11,631 bases of DNA. Source: Spartobacteria bacterium. Lineage in GTDB: Bacteria > Verrucomicrobiota > Verrucomicrobiia > Chthoniobacterales > Terrimicrobiaceae. A program made the translations under genes and the position numbers. Location of the stretch: contig CANKXQ010000025.1 of the NCBI GenBank assembly GCA_947487745.1, positions 1 to 11,631 on the forward strand, read 5' to 3'. Below the pieces are notes generated by a model that ran no database searches, was not told the origin of the DNA, and saw nothing but the letters and a program-made list of their open reading frames with translations. This document shows, one piece after another, positions 6,177 to 11,631 of this stretch. Each line of letters opens with the position of its first letter. The stretch's first letter is position 1.

Positions 6177-6794
6177 ATGCCTGCTGATTACTCCTCAAAA
6201 GACCAAAGCCCGTATTTGAATTTAACCAGCGATGATGATGGTGAACTCGGCGACAAGGTGCAGCAGGTCAGGGCCGAACTTGAAAGCCTCAAGCAGAAAC
6301 AGGAGGAGATCGAACGTGAGAAAGCCCGCTTGGAGGAACTCAAGAGACGGCAAGACAGCTTGGAGCAAGGCCGCTCAGACATGCTCGACAAACTCACCCG
6401 CGCGCTGGTCGTCGTTCAGCGCGAGACCGAGGAGTCGCAAAAACGCGTTGAGCAGATGCACTCCATCTACGCTTCTTTCAGTCAGCACCTCCGCCAACTC
6501 GAGGACATCAACGCCCGCTCGTGGAGCCCGCAGGATTTGCCCCGCGAGTTGAGCAAGGCGCTCAGCTCCGTCGAGGATGCCCGGGCGGAATACATCAAGT
6601 CCCAAGCAAAGCTCTCGGTTGACACCTCATCCGAGATCACTCCTTCGTCCATGATGGAAGGCGATTATCCGGTCGAGGAGGATCGCTCTTTTGGCTACTG
6701 GTTGCGCAGCGGATTTGCTTTCACGCTCCCGATACAAGTCATCGCGGTTGTTTTCCTTCTCCTTTACATCTGGTCTGCCACTACCGCGAAGTAA
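6177..6794 (+). CDS. Coiled-coil protein with C-terminal membrane anchor
   Basis: From ATG 6177 the protein has 205 aa and no signal peptide. Residues about 24-110 are highly charged (Glu, Lys, Arg, Gln) with heptad-like spacing, as in QVRAELESLKQKQEEIEREK, and a further helix spans about 120-147. A Ser/Thr/acidic linker precedes a single hydrophobic helix (about 180-200, IQVIAVVFLLLYIW) five residues from the C-terminus. This is the layout of a tail-anchored membrane protein with a cytoplasmic coiled coil, suggesting a scaffold or tether; no family is recognised. TTG 6150 in the same frame has a GGAG 10 nt upstream and would add nine residues, so the start is uncertain. It lies 48 nt after the secreted-protein gene and 3 nt before the next. 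Confidence 0.78.
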   Translation: MPADYSSKDQSPYLNLTSDDDGELGDKVQQVRAELESLKQKQEEIEREKARLEELKRRQDSLEQGRSDMLDKLTRALVVVQRETEESQKRVEQMHSIYASFSQHLRQLEDINARSWSPQDLPRELSKALSSVEDARAEYIKSQAKLSVDTSSEITPSSMMEGDYPVEEDRSFGYWLRSGFAFTLPIQVIAVVFLLLYIWSATTAK

Positions 6795-6797
6795 GCC

Positions 6798-7157
6798 ATG
6801 CGATTTAGAAAGCCCAGCGTCTCAACAAAACTCACAGCGGAGGAACAACGCCTCTCGAAAGAGCAGCAGGCCACGCTTCGCCGCATGGAGGAGTTGGAAA
6901 AGGAACTGCAAGCCTATCCCAAGCAGATCGAGGAAAAAAAGGCCCGCAACCGCGAGCGTATCAAAATGCAAGCCGAGATGGCAGCGCCTGCCCTCTCCCT
7001 GGGTGGTGCCCGCTCGGCGCGAGGAAACTATCAACCAGCGCGCAAACTCAAGAAACTTCCCGCTCGCGAATTCAACAGCGCCCGCATCAAGTTTCTCGGT
7101 CTTTGCCTCATCCTCGCCACGATCATTTTCATGCTCTGGCGCTCGATCCCGTCTTAA
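6798..7157 (+). CDS. Small coiled-coil protein with C-terminal membrane anchor
   Basis: This 119-aa protein repeats the plan of its upstream neighbour in miniature. It has a basic N-terminus, a charged helix with coiled-coil character (about 12-60, with EEQRLSKEQQATLRRMEELE), a Gly/Ala/Arg-rich linker (about 62-95), and one hydrophobic helix (about 97-114, IKFLGLCLILATIIFMLW) next to the C-terminus. No signal peptide or known domain is seen. Its ATG is 3 nt after the upstream stop, so the pair is almost certainly co-transcribed and perhaps coupled; a physical complex through the coiled coils is an inference. It converges on the glycosyltransferase operon with a gap of only 5 nt between stop codons. 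Confidence 0.8.
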   Translation: MRFRKPSVSTKLTAEEQRLSKEQQATLRRMEELEKELQAYPKQIEEKKARNRERIKMQAEMAAPALSLGGARSARGNYQPARKLKKLPAREFNSARIKFLGLCLILATIIFMLWRSIPS

Positions 7158-7162
7158 TCGGT

Positions 7163-8779
7163 CTATTTGCTTTCGTTGGCCCTCTGGAGAACCGGAGCCG
7201 GTCCTCGAAAATAAATCCACTCCGCGCCGAGTTCGGCTGCGGTTTCCAGCCAACCAGTTTCCCTGCGCAGCACAGAGCGGAGTTTGGCGAGGGGTTCCTG
7301 ATAGTGCAGCCCGTGGCTCCAAAGATGGCCATCATAGCCACACACCACGGGATACCCAAGCAGGATCACTGGGTGGTTGAACAGGGGCTCCACCGCGATG
7401 CGCGTTCCGGGGGGCACATCACGCAAAGCCATGCGCGCACTGGCGAGTTCCGATCTCTTGGCCAATTCATATCCATGTCTTCCATCAAGGCCCGCCACCA
7501 GCGAGATGGCGCCTGAGAAAAAAAGTGCCACGCAGAGCGAGGCCTTGACCATCGGGGCCAGGGGCTCAATGACACGCGACCAGAGGAAGGGAGCCGCAAC
7601 CAGCCAAGCCCAGATCAGGAGCTTTGTGTTGTCCCATTCCCAAGGGGCAAAGGCTATGAGGAAGCACAGGATGAAAACTCCGATCGCCACCGAGCAGAAT
7701 ACGCGTGATTCCGTATTCCCTTGCAGAACGCCCTTCCTGACGAGCCAGATCAAAAGTGGAAGACTGATTCCGAAATTCATGACCCAGAATTGCCATCCAC
7801 CGTCGCCTTGCATCCATCCTGGCAACCAGCGCATACCCGACGCCGCCGAGAAACCGCCGGTAACGAACCAGACCGCTGCTGTCGCCGGAACGACAGCCAG
7901 AGCCACAAAGACAAGCAAAGCGAGGCGTGATTTGCGTGCAAAAAGAAAAATCGCCGCCAGCGCGAAGCTCAGGAAAAGGAAAGCGTGGACGCTGAAGAAC
8001 GGCATCGTGGCATACAGTAAAATCTGCACGCTCCGGGGCAGCCCCGATCCCTCGCGAAAAAAGTCATCCCTCCAAGCGCGCAGAAGAAGGAGTCCGCAGG
8101 GCAGGGCGTAGAGGAGTCCGCGTTGCGTCACGAGCATCGTGAGAAAAAAGTTTTTCCAAGCGAGTTCGGACTGGAAGTCCTGGAGTTGTCCAGTATGCAG
8201 AATCGCAAAGCCAGCGAGGCCCCCGTTGAAAAGAAACGCCGCGATGGCAAATGCACCGCCCCAGCGCCAAAGCGCCCAAGCCGTGAGCCCCGCGCCGGCA
8301 AGGCCGGTCCAGATGAGCCCGCGCTCCACGGGGACTCCGACCAGGAGAAGCAGGCTGTTCCACAAATCCGCGCCCAGCGGGTAGCTCAATGGAACACCAG
8401 TGAGAATCGGGCTCGCAGGCCAAAACTCCACGCCGCCCGCGAAGTAGCGGATGAATTGCAAGTGCAGCGAGATGTCCCCGAGATTGTAGGGCGAGAGAAT
8501 CCGCCACTCGTCGCCCACCGGATAAATGAGCCACAAAAATGCCCGAAACGAGGCGATGGCAAAGAGGGTAAACAGCAAAACATCCCATGCGCTTGCGCGA
8601 GGCGCCTCGATCTGGCGGGTTTTACAAAAGACCCAGATTCCCGCTGCAAGGCCGATCATTAATGCCGTCAAGGCCAGGTGGGAATTCAGACCCTTGAAGG
8701 CAAATGCAAGACAGATCCCGCTGACCACACTCGCTCCGGCGGCGCTGATAATGCCCGCCGCGATCTTGTCGCCACTCAC
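7163..8779 (-). CDS. Polytopic membrane protein, probable GT-C-type glycosyltransferase
   Basis: Starting at GTG 8779 this is 538 aa with about eleven to thirteen hydrophobic segments. After the second or third helix an external loop has GDEWRI (Asp90, Glu91) and NLGDISLHL (Asp102, His106), the place where GT-C enzymes carry their acidic catalytic residue. The last roughly 110 residues look soluble and extracytoplasmic, with ILLGYPVVCGYDGHLWSHGL (the HLWSHGLHY stretch at 485-493) and then GAEWIYF. That tail resembles the 'GYPGxLWSHGLDY' motif I recall from DUF2298-type membrane proteins. The GTG forms GTGA with the upstream stop and has AAGGAG 7 nt before it, so the start is well supported. 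It probably uses a lipid-linked sugar; acceptor unknown. Confidence 0.78.
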   Translation of the reverse strand: MSGDKIAAGIISAAGASVVSGICLAFAFKGLNSHLALTALMIGLAAGIWVFCKTRQIEAPRASAWDVLLFTLFAIASFRAFLWLIYPVGDEWRILSPYNLGDISLHLQFIRYFAGGVEFWPASPILTGVPLSYPLGADLWNSLLLLVGVPVERGLIWTGLAGAGLTAWALWRWGGAFAIAAFLFNGGLAGFAILHTGQLQDFQSELAWKNFFLTMLVTQRGLLYALPCGLLLLRAWRDDFFREGSGLPRSVQILLYATMPFFSVHAFLFLSFALAAIFLFARKSRLALLVFVALAVVPATAAVWFVTGGFSAASGMRWLPGWMQGDGGWQFWVMNFGISLPLLIWLVRKGVLQGNTESRVFCSVAIGVFILCFLIAFAPWEWDNTKLLIWAWLVAAPFLWSRVIEPLAPMVKASLCVALFFSGAISLVAGLDGRHGYELAKRSELASARMALRDVPPGTRIAVEPLFNHPVILLGYPVVCGYDGHLWSHGLHYQEPLAKLRSVLRRETGWLETAAELGAEWIYFRGPAPVLQRANESK

Positions 8780-10314
8780 TGCCCGGCTCCTTTTGATGGG
8801 ATAAAGTCCGGTTCTCCGCCGAGAAGATCCTTGAACTTCCGTGCCGAGAGGTAGGCCACGCACTCCTCTTGGCCGCTGCGCAGCCGGAAGGGGAATTTAT
8901 AGTAGGAGTCGGTGAATTTCTCTTCCGCTTGCGCCGCATGGGCCGCTTCGATGACCACGAAATCCGCATCCCACCTCGCCGGCGGGGAATCCTTTTTAAA
9001 ATACCCAATGCGCGTGAAGTCTCCAAAAATCCAGGGAAGGGGATAGTAGCTGTCGAGCATGATGATCCCCTCGAGTTGAAATCCATCCGGTTCGCTTTTC
9101 GCCAAGGCCAGGACGGGTTCTGTGAGGCGCTCGATATCTTTGTAGGTTTGCACATAGACATACGGCTCGCTGTCATCGGTGAATCGGAAAAAATTCAGCT
9201 GGATCGTCATGTAGACCGAGGCCGCCAGCAAAGGCGCGGCAACCAGCCACACGCGGTCTCTAGCCACCCGGCCCGCCCACTCGCGCACCACTCCGCCGAG
9301 TGTCAGATAGAATGGCCAGAGCATCGAAACCACACACCATGGGGTTTTGTAGGGGATGATCGAATAGGCCAGCAGCGTTCCTCCCGCCATGATGGCCGTA
9401 TAGCGGTAGCGGGCATCCGAGGGGAAAACATACCGCAGACAGGCAAGCAAACCGGCCAGTGCGGGCCATTCGTAGCGGGCCATGAGATAAACCCAATACC
9501 AATTCAGCGGCCCGACCAGATCGTAGCCGGTCTTTTCATGCCCGCCGGATTCCACGCCGGTCGAAACCCATGCGTGGAAGGTTTCATAGAGCCCGCTCAG
9601 CGAGCGGAAATCCCGGAATGTGCCCGAATAGAAAAAAACAATCACCAGCACAGCAACCCCGCCGGCGAGAACCGCATCGTCGCGCGTCCATTGCTGCCGC
9701 GCCACAGGCCACACCGGGCGCGAGGGCACGATCATTTGATAAATCCAAAGACAAAGCGCGGCGATCGCCATACAGCCGATGTGCACCACATAGGTCTCCT
9801 TCGTCAGAATCATCCCCGCAATTCCTGTCGCCACGGTGAACAGATGCCGCCGTGTTCCCGTTTGCCAGAGGCCCAACACGCCGTGGAGGAGCAGGATCGA
9901 AAAAAAAACCTGCCACGACTCATGAATCGAATACCGCCCGTAAAAAACAAAAGCCGGAGAAACGGCCATAGCCAACGCCGCAATGCGCGAGACCCCCAGA
10001 CCAAAAAACTCCCGGAAACGCAGCATCGCCCACACAGCCAGAATGCTGGCAATGATCGCCGGCAGGCGCAGCGCCCAGACCTCCCGGCCAAAGAGCGTCT
10101 GCGAAAGGAACACGGCATAAAAATGCAGCGGACCGTGGTAGTTCGTCGGATCGTAGCGGTAGTAGCCGTTCATCGTCATCTGATCCGCAAACCATCCATT
10201 GATGCCTTCATCAAAGTGCGGCGGCTTGATTTCAATCAGCCAGCAGCGAAGGAAGATCGCCACGGCAAGGATGGCGATTTCAGGCAAACGGGCTCTCAGC
10301 GTGCGCAGGAACAT
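8776..10314 (-). CDS. TIGR03663-like (Agl23-type) membrane glycosyltransferase
   Basis: From ATG 10314 this is a 512-aa polytopic membrane protein. The first external loop has HFDEGING with Asp35-Glu36, the acidic catalytic motif of GT-C enzymes, followed by YDPTNYHGPLHFYAV and GREVWALRLPA. This set matches the TIGR03663 / 'Agl23-like' branch of the GT39/PMT-type superfamily as I remember it. About ten to twelve membrane helices lie between about 10 and 390, and a soluble C-terminal domain follows with PYVYVQTYKDIERL and FVVIEAAH. It would transfer a sugar from a polyprenyl-linked donor outside the membrane. The frame is open upstream to 10464, but that would run through the tRNA gene; AGGAG sits 13 nt before the ATG, longer than ideal, so the start is only moderately sure. 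Confidence 0.88.
   Translation of the reverse strand: MFLRTLRARLPEIAILAVAIFLRCWLIEIKPPHFDEGINGWFADQMTMNGYYRYDPTNYHGPLHFYAVFLSQTLFGREVWALRLPAIIASILAVWAMLRFREFFGLGVSRIAALAMAVSPAFVFYGRYSIHESWQVFFSILLLHGVLGLWQTGTRRHLFTVATGIAGMILTKETYVVHIGCMAIAALCLWIYQMIVPSRPVWPVARQQWTRDDAVLAGGVAVLVIVFFYSGTFRDFRSLSGLYETFHAWVSTGVESGGHEKTGYDLVGPLNWYWVYLMARYEWPALAGLLACLRYVFPSDARYRYTAIMAGGTLLAYSIIPYKTPWCVVSMLWPFYLTLGGVVREWAGRVARDRVWLVAAPLLAASVYMTIQLNFFRFTDDSEPYVYVQTYKDIERLTEPVLALAKSEPDGFQLEGIIMLDSYYPLPWIFGDFTRIGYFKKDSPPARWDADFVVIEAAHAAQAEEKFTDSYYKFPFRLRSGQEECVAYLSARKFKDLLGGEPDFIPSKGAGQ
8787..8792 (-). promoter_or_regulatory. Shine-Dalgarno deciding the GTG start
   Basis: AAGGAG on the minus strand precedes GTG 8779 by 7 nt and lies within the last codons of the upstream gene. 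It fixes the start at the GTGA overlap rather than at the ATG 84 nt further upstream (8863), which would run well inside the preceding gene. Confidence 0.8.
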
Positions 10315-10320
10315 CCGAAT

Positions 10321-10350
10321 GGCATAACTCCTGCCCCGCCGCCGTATCAA
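10321..10350 (-). promoter_or_regulatory. Weak candidate promoter for the glycosyltransferase operon
   Basis: On the minus strand TTGATA (10350-10345, 5 of 6 to the -35) is followed after 18 nt by TATGCC (10326-10321, 3 of 6 to the -10), six nt before the ATG at 10314. This would also start at or near the ATG. The AGGAG site between the hexamers would then not be transcribed, so this promoter and that ribosome site are alternatives. Confidence 0.28.
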
Positions 10351-10378
10351 GCCCCGTGCGCCAGGCTGATATTCTTTC

Positions 10379-10407
10379 TTGAAAAGCCCCGCATGGCGGA
10401 TCACATT
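10379..10407 (+). promoter_or_regulatory. Weak candidate promoter for tRNA-Pro
   Basis: TTGAAA (10379-10384, 5 of 6 to the -35) is followed after 17 nt by CACATT (10402-10407, 3 of 6 to the -10), which would place the start about 8 nt before the tRNA. The position is sensible, the -10 poor. Confidence 0.35.
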
Positions 10408-10421
10408 GAACTCCTTCAAAT

Positions 10422-10495
10422 CGGGCCGTGGCTCAGCTTGGTAGAGCGCTTGAATGGGGTTCAAGAGGTCGAGAGTTCAAATCTCTCCGGCCCGA
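10422..10495 (+). tRNA. tRNA-Pro (anticodon GGG)
   Basis: A complete cloverleaf of 74 nt without encoded CCA: acceptor stem CGGGCCG (10422-10428) with CGGCCCG (10488-10494) and discriminator A10495; D stem GCTC/GAGC; anticodon stem CTTGA/TCAAG around loop ATGGGGT, anticodon GGG at 34-36, reading CCC (and by wobble CCU) proline codons; T stem GAGAG/CTCTC with loop TTCAAAT. G37 after the anticodon fits tRNA-Pro. A run of seven T (10496-10502) follows immediately and may help end transcription. It is transcribed away from the glycosyltransferase operon and towards the MazG-like gene. CCA must be added after transcription. Confidence 0.96.
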
Positions 10496-10514
10496 TTTTT
10501 TTCGACTGGCACGG

Positions 10515-10543
10515 TTGCCGTCTTTGGCATTTCCAGAGATAAC
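10515..10543 (+). promoter_or_regulatory. Candidate promoter for the MazG-like gene
   Basis: TTGCCG (10515-10520) is followed after 17 nt by GATAAC (10538-10543), each 4 of 6 to sigma70 consensus. The ATG at 10552 lies 8 nt beyond the -10 with no Shine-Dalgarno, so a leaderless or near-leaderless message is suggested. Confidence 0.42.
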
Positions 10544-10551
10544 ATGATGGC

Positions 10552-10902
10552 ATGAGCGACAGTATCAAGGAACTCACTGCGGAAATCTGCGCCTTTCGCG
10601 ACGCGCGGGATTGGGCGCAATTCCACAACCCGAAGGAAGTGGCGGTGGCTATTGCTGCGGAGGCCGGCGAGCTTTTGCAGCACTTCGTCTGGCAGGATGC
10701 GGAGCAATCGCTTGAGAGGGTTTCGGCGCGCCGGGCGGAGATCGAATCCGAGATGGCTGATGTGGCGATTTTGCTTTTTGAGATGGCGGCCAATTGTGAA
10801 GTCGACCTTGCGACCGCGATGCGTGCAAAGTTGGCGCGGAACGAGGAGCGGTATGCCGTTTCCAAGGCACGGGGCTCCAATAAAAAATACAACGAGCTTT
10901 GA
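10552..10902 (+). CDS. MazG-like nucleotide pyrophosphohydrolase
   Basis: This 116-aa all-alpha protein carries the MazG/NTP-PPase metal motif: ExxE (Glu37 and Glu40 in AAEAGELLQHF) and ExxD (Glu67 and Asp70 in ESEMADVAILL), plus the later NxxxxY region (Asn97, RNEERY) and the SKARGSNKKYNEL tail typical of the dCTPase/RS21-C6-like group. It would hydrolyse noncanonical or excess nucleoside triphosphates to monophosphate and pyrophosphate, a housekeeping role. Length suits the small single-domain members, not the two-domain E. coli MazG. The ATG has no clear ribosome site. The gene overlaps the next one, rsmH, by TTGA. The exact nucleotide substrate cannot be read here. Confidence 0.93.
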   Translation: MSDSIKELTAEICAFRDARDWAQFHNPKEVAVAIAAEAGELLQHFVWQDAEQSLERVSARRAEIESEMADVAILLFEMAANCEVDLATAMRAKLARNEERYAVSKARGSNKKYNEL

Positions 10903-11631
10903 GCGAAGAGACGCCGCACCGCCGCCGACCACGCTACTCGGGCAAATACCCGCGACGGTTTGATCAAAAATACAAGGAGCTCTCGCGGAATCCCGACACG
11001 CTCGCCCGCGTATTGGCATCTGGAAAAACCCCAGCCGGCTCGCATGTGCCAATCATGGTGGACGAGATTCTCGAGGTTCTTGACCCTCGATCCTGTGAGA
11101 TCGCTGTCGATTGCACATTGGGCTTCGGGGGACACACCCGCCGGCTTCTTGGGCGCGTGGCTCCAGGTGGGCATGTCCTTGGACTCGATGCCGATCCGCT
11201 CGAGTTGCCTAAAACGGAAGCCGCTCTGCGTTCCGAGGGTTTTGGTGCCGAGGTCTTCACCGCAAGAAAATCGAATTTCGCCGGACTTTCTGCCGCTCTG
11301 GCGGCCTCGGGTTTTTCGGGAGCGAATGTGATCCTGGCTGATCTGGGAGTTTCCTCGATGCAGTTGGACAATCCCGCAAGGGGCTTCACTTGGAAATCAG
11401 CTGGTCCTCTTGATATGCGGATGAACCCTTCGCGTGGTGTTTCCGCCGCGCAATGGCTCTTGAAAATAACGCCGCCCGCGCTCGAGGAGGCTCTGATTGA
11501 AAACGCCGATGAACCGGATGCCGCCGCGCTCGTAGCGGGCCTTGCAGGGAAATGCCTCGAGACCACGACAGACTTGGCCGACGCCATCCGAAGCGCTCTG
11601 CCGCACCGGCCTGCCGAACTCGTGGAGAAAG
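10899..11631 (+). CDS. rsmH: 16S rRNA (cytosine(1402)-N(4))-methyltransferase (partial, 3' end outside)
   Basis: RsmH (formerly MraW) methylates N4 of C1402 in 16S rRNA using SAM. About 244 codons are visible. Core motifs are HVPIMVDEILEVL (about 49-61), the SAM-binding DCTLGFGGH (from Asp71), GLDADP with Asp97, LADLGVSSMQLDNPARGF (from about residue 147) and GPLDMRM (about 169-175, Asp172). The frame is open from TTG 10899, which overlaps the MazG-like stop as TTGA, and gives about 48 extra residues rich in Arg/Lys (RRRPRYSGKYPRRFDQKY) before the core. I recall similar extensions in some other bacteria, so I take TTG as the start; no good Shine-Dalgarno is visible, and no ATG precedes the core. 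rsmH usually opens the dcw cluster, so cell-division and peptidoglycan genes may follow. Confidence 0.92.
   Translation, partial: MSEETPHRRRPRYSGKYPRRFDQKYKELSRNPDTLARVLASGKTPAGSHVPIMVDEILEVLDPRSCEIAVDCTLGFGGHTRRLLGRVAPGGHVLGLDADPLELPKTEAALRSEGFGAEVFTARKSNFAGLSAALAASGFSGANVILADLGVSSMQLDNPARGFTWKSAGPLDMRMNPSRGVSAAQWLLKITPPALEEALIENADEPDAAALVAGLAGKCLETTTDLADAIRSALPHRPAELVEK

Noticed and set aside
10422..10495. The tRNA-Pro as an integration site for a mobile island
   Set aside because: No integrase, no repeated tRNA 3' end and no change in gene style was seen on either side within the window.
8869..10542. A 557-codon plus-strand open frame opposite the first glycosyltransferase, running into the tRNA
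   Set aside because: It is antisense to a well-supported membrane protein gene, its composition (Arg, His, Gln, Pro) is that of a shadow frame in G+C-rich DNA, it overlaps the tRNA-Pro gene and it resembles no family.

Overview
The window reads as a G+C-rich bacterial chromosome segment with dense, mostly intact genes, short intergenic gaps and no mobile-element genes. Several proteins look like those I associate with Verrucomicrobiota or nearby PVC bacteria: an RsmH with a basic N-terminal extension, a DUF4126 membrane protein, a TIGR03663-type glycosyltransferase, and secreted proteins with no recognisable family. This placement is an inference from protein style, not a database result.

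Layout from left to right. (1) Positions 1-833, plus strand: the 3' end of araA (L-arabinose isomerase) overlapping a complete araD (L-ribulose-5-phosphate 4-epimerase), followed by a probable terminator hairpin. (2) Positions 834-1121: no gene, but a tight cluster of inverted repeats. (3) Positions 1122-5186, minus strand, read right to left: a GH1 beta-glycosidase with a lipoprotein signal, purC, a DUF4126 membrane protein, a secreted thioredoxin-fold protein and a secreted protein of unknown function. Gaps are 8-46 nt, so this looks like one transcription unit, perhaps with an internal promoter before the redoxin gene. (4) Positions 5211-7157, plus strand: a secreted unknown protein, then two coiled-coil proteins each ending in a membrane helix. 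The GH1 gene and this operon diverge from only 24 bp. (5) Positions 7163-10314, minus strand: two large membrane proteins of GT-C glycosyltransferase type in a tightly coupled operon. (6) Positions 10422-11631, plus strand: a tRNA-Pro(GGG), a MazG-like nucleotide pyrophosphohydrolase, and the start of rsmH (16S rRNA m4C1402 methyltransferase), normally the first part of the division/cell-wall (dcw) cluster.

Functionally the window mixes pentose catabolism (AraA/AraD), extracytoplasmic glycoside hydrolysis (GH1), purine synthesis (PurC), envelope redox and glycosylation functions, and nucleotide and translation housekeeping. Nothing seen amounts to a clear new defence or mobile system. The most interesting signals are regulatory and structural. 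Several operon-leading genes have a -10-like hexamer just upstream of the ATG and no Shine-Dalgarno, suggesting leaderless mRNAs, whereas two internal genes have strong Shine-Dalgarno sequences. The 24-bp divergent spacer appears to carry two overlapping -10 elements, each exactly 8 nt from its own ATG. The hairpin cluster after araD and the tail-anchored coiled-coil pair are also worth a look.
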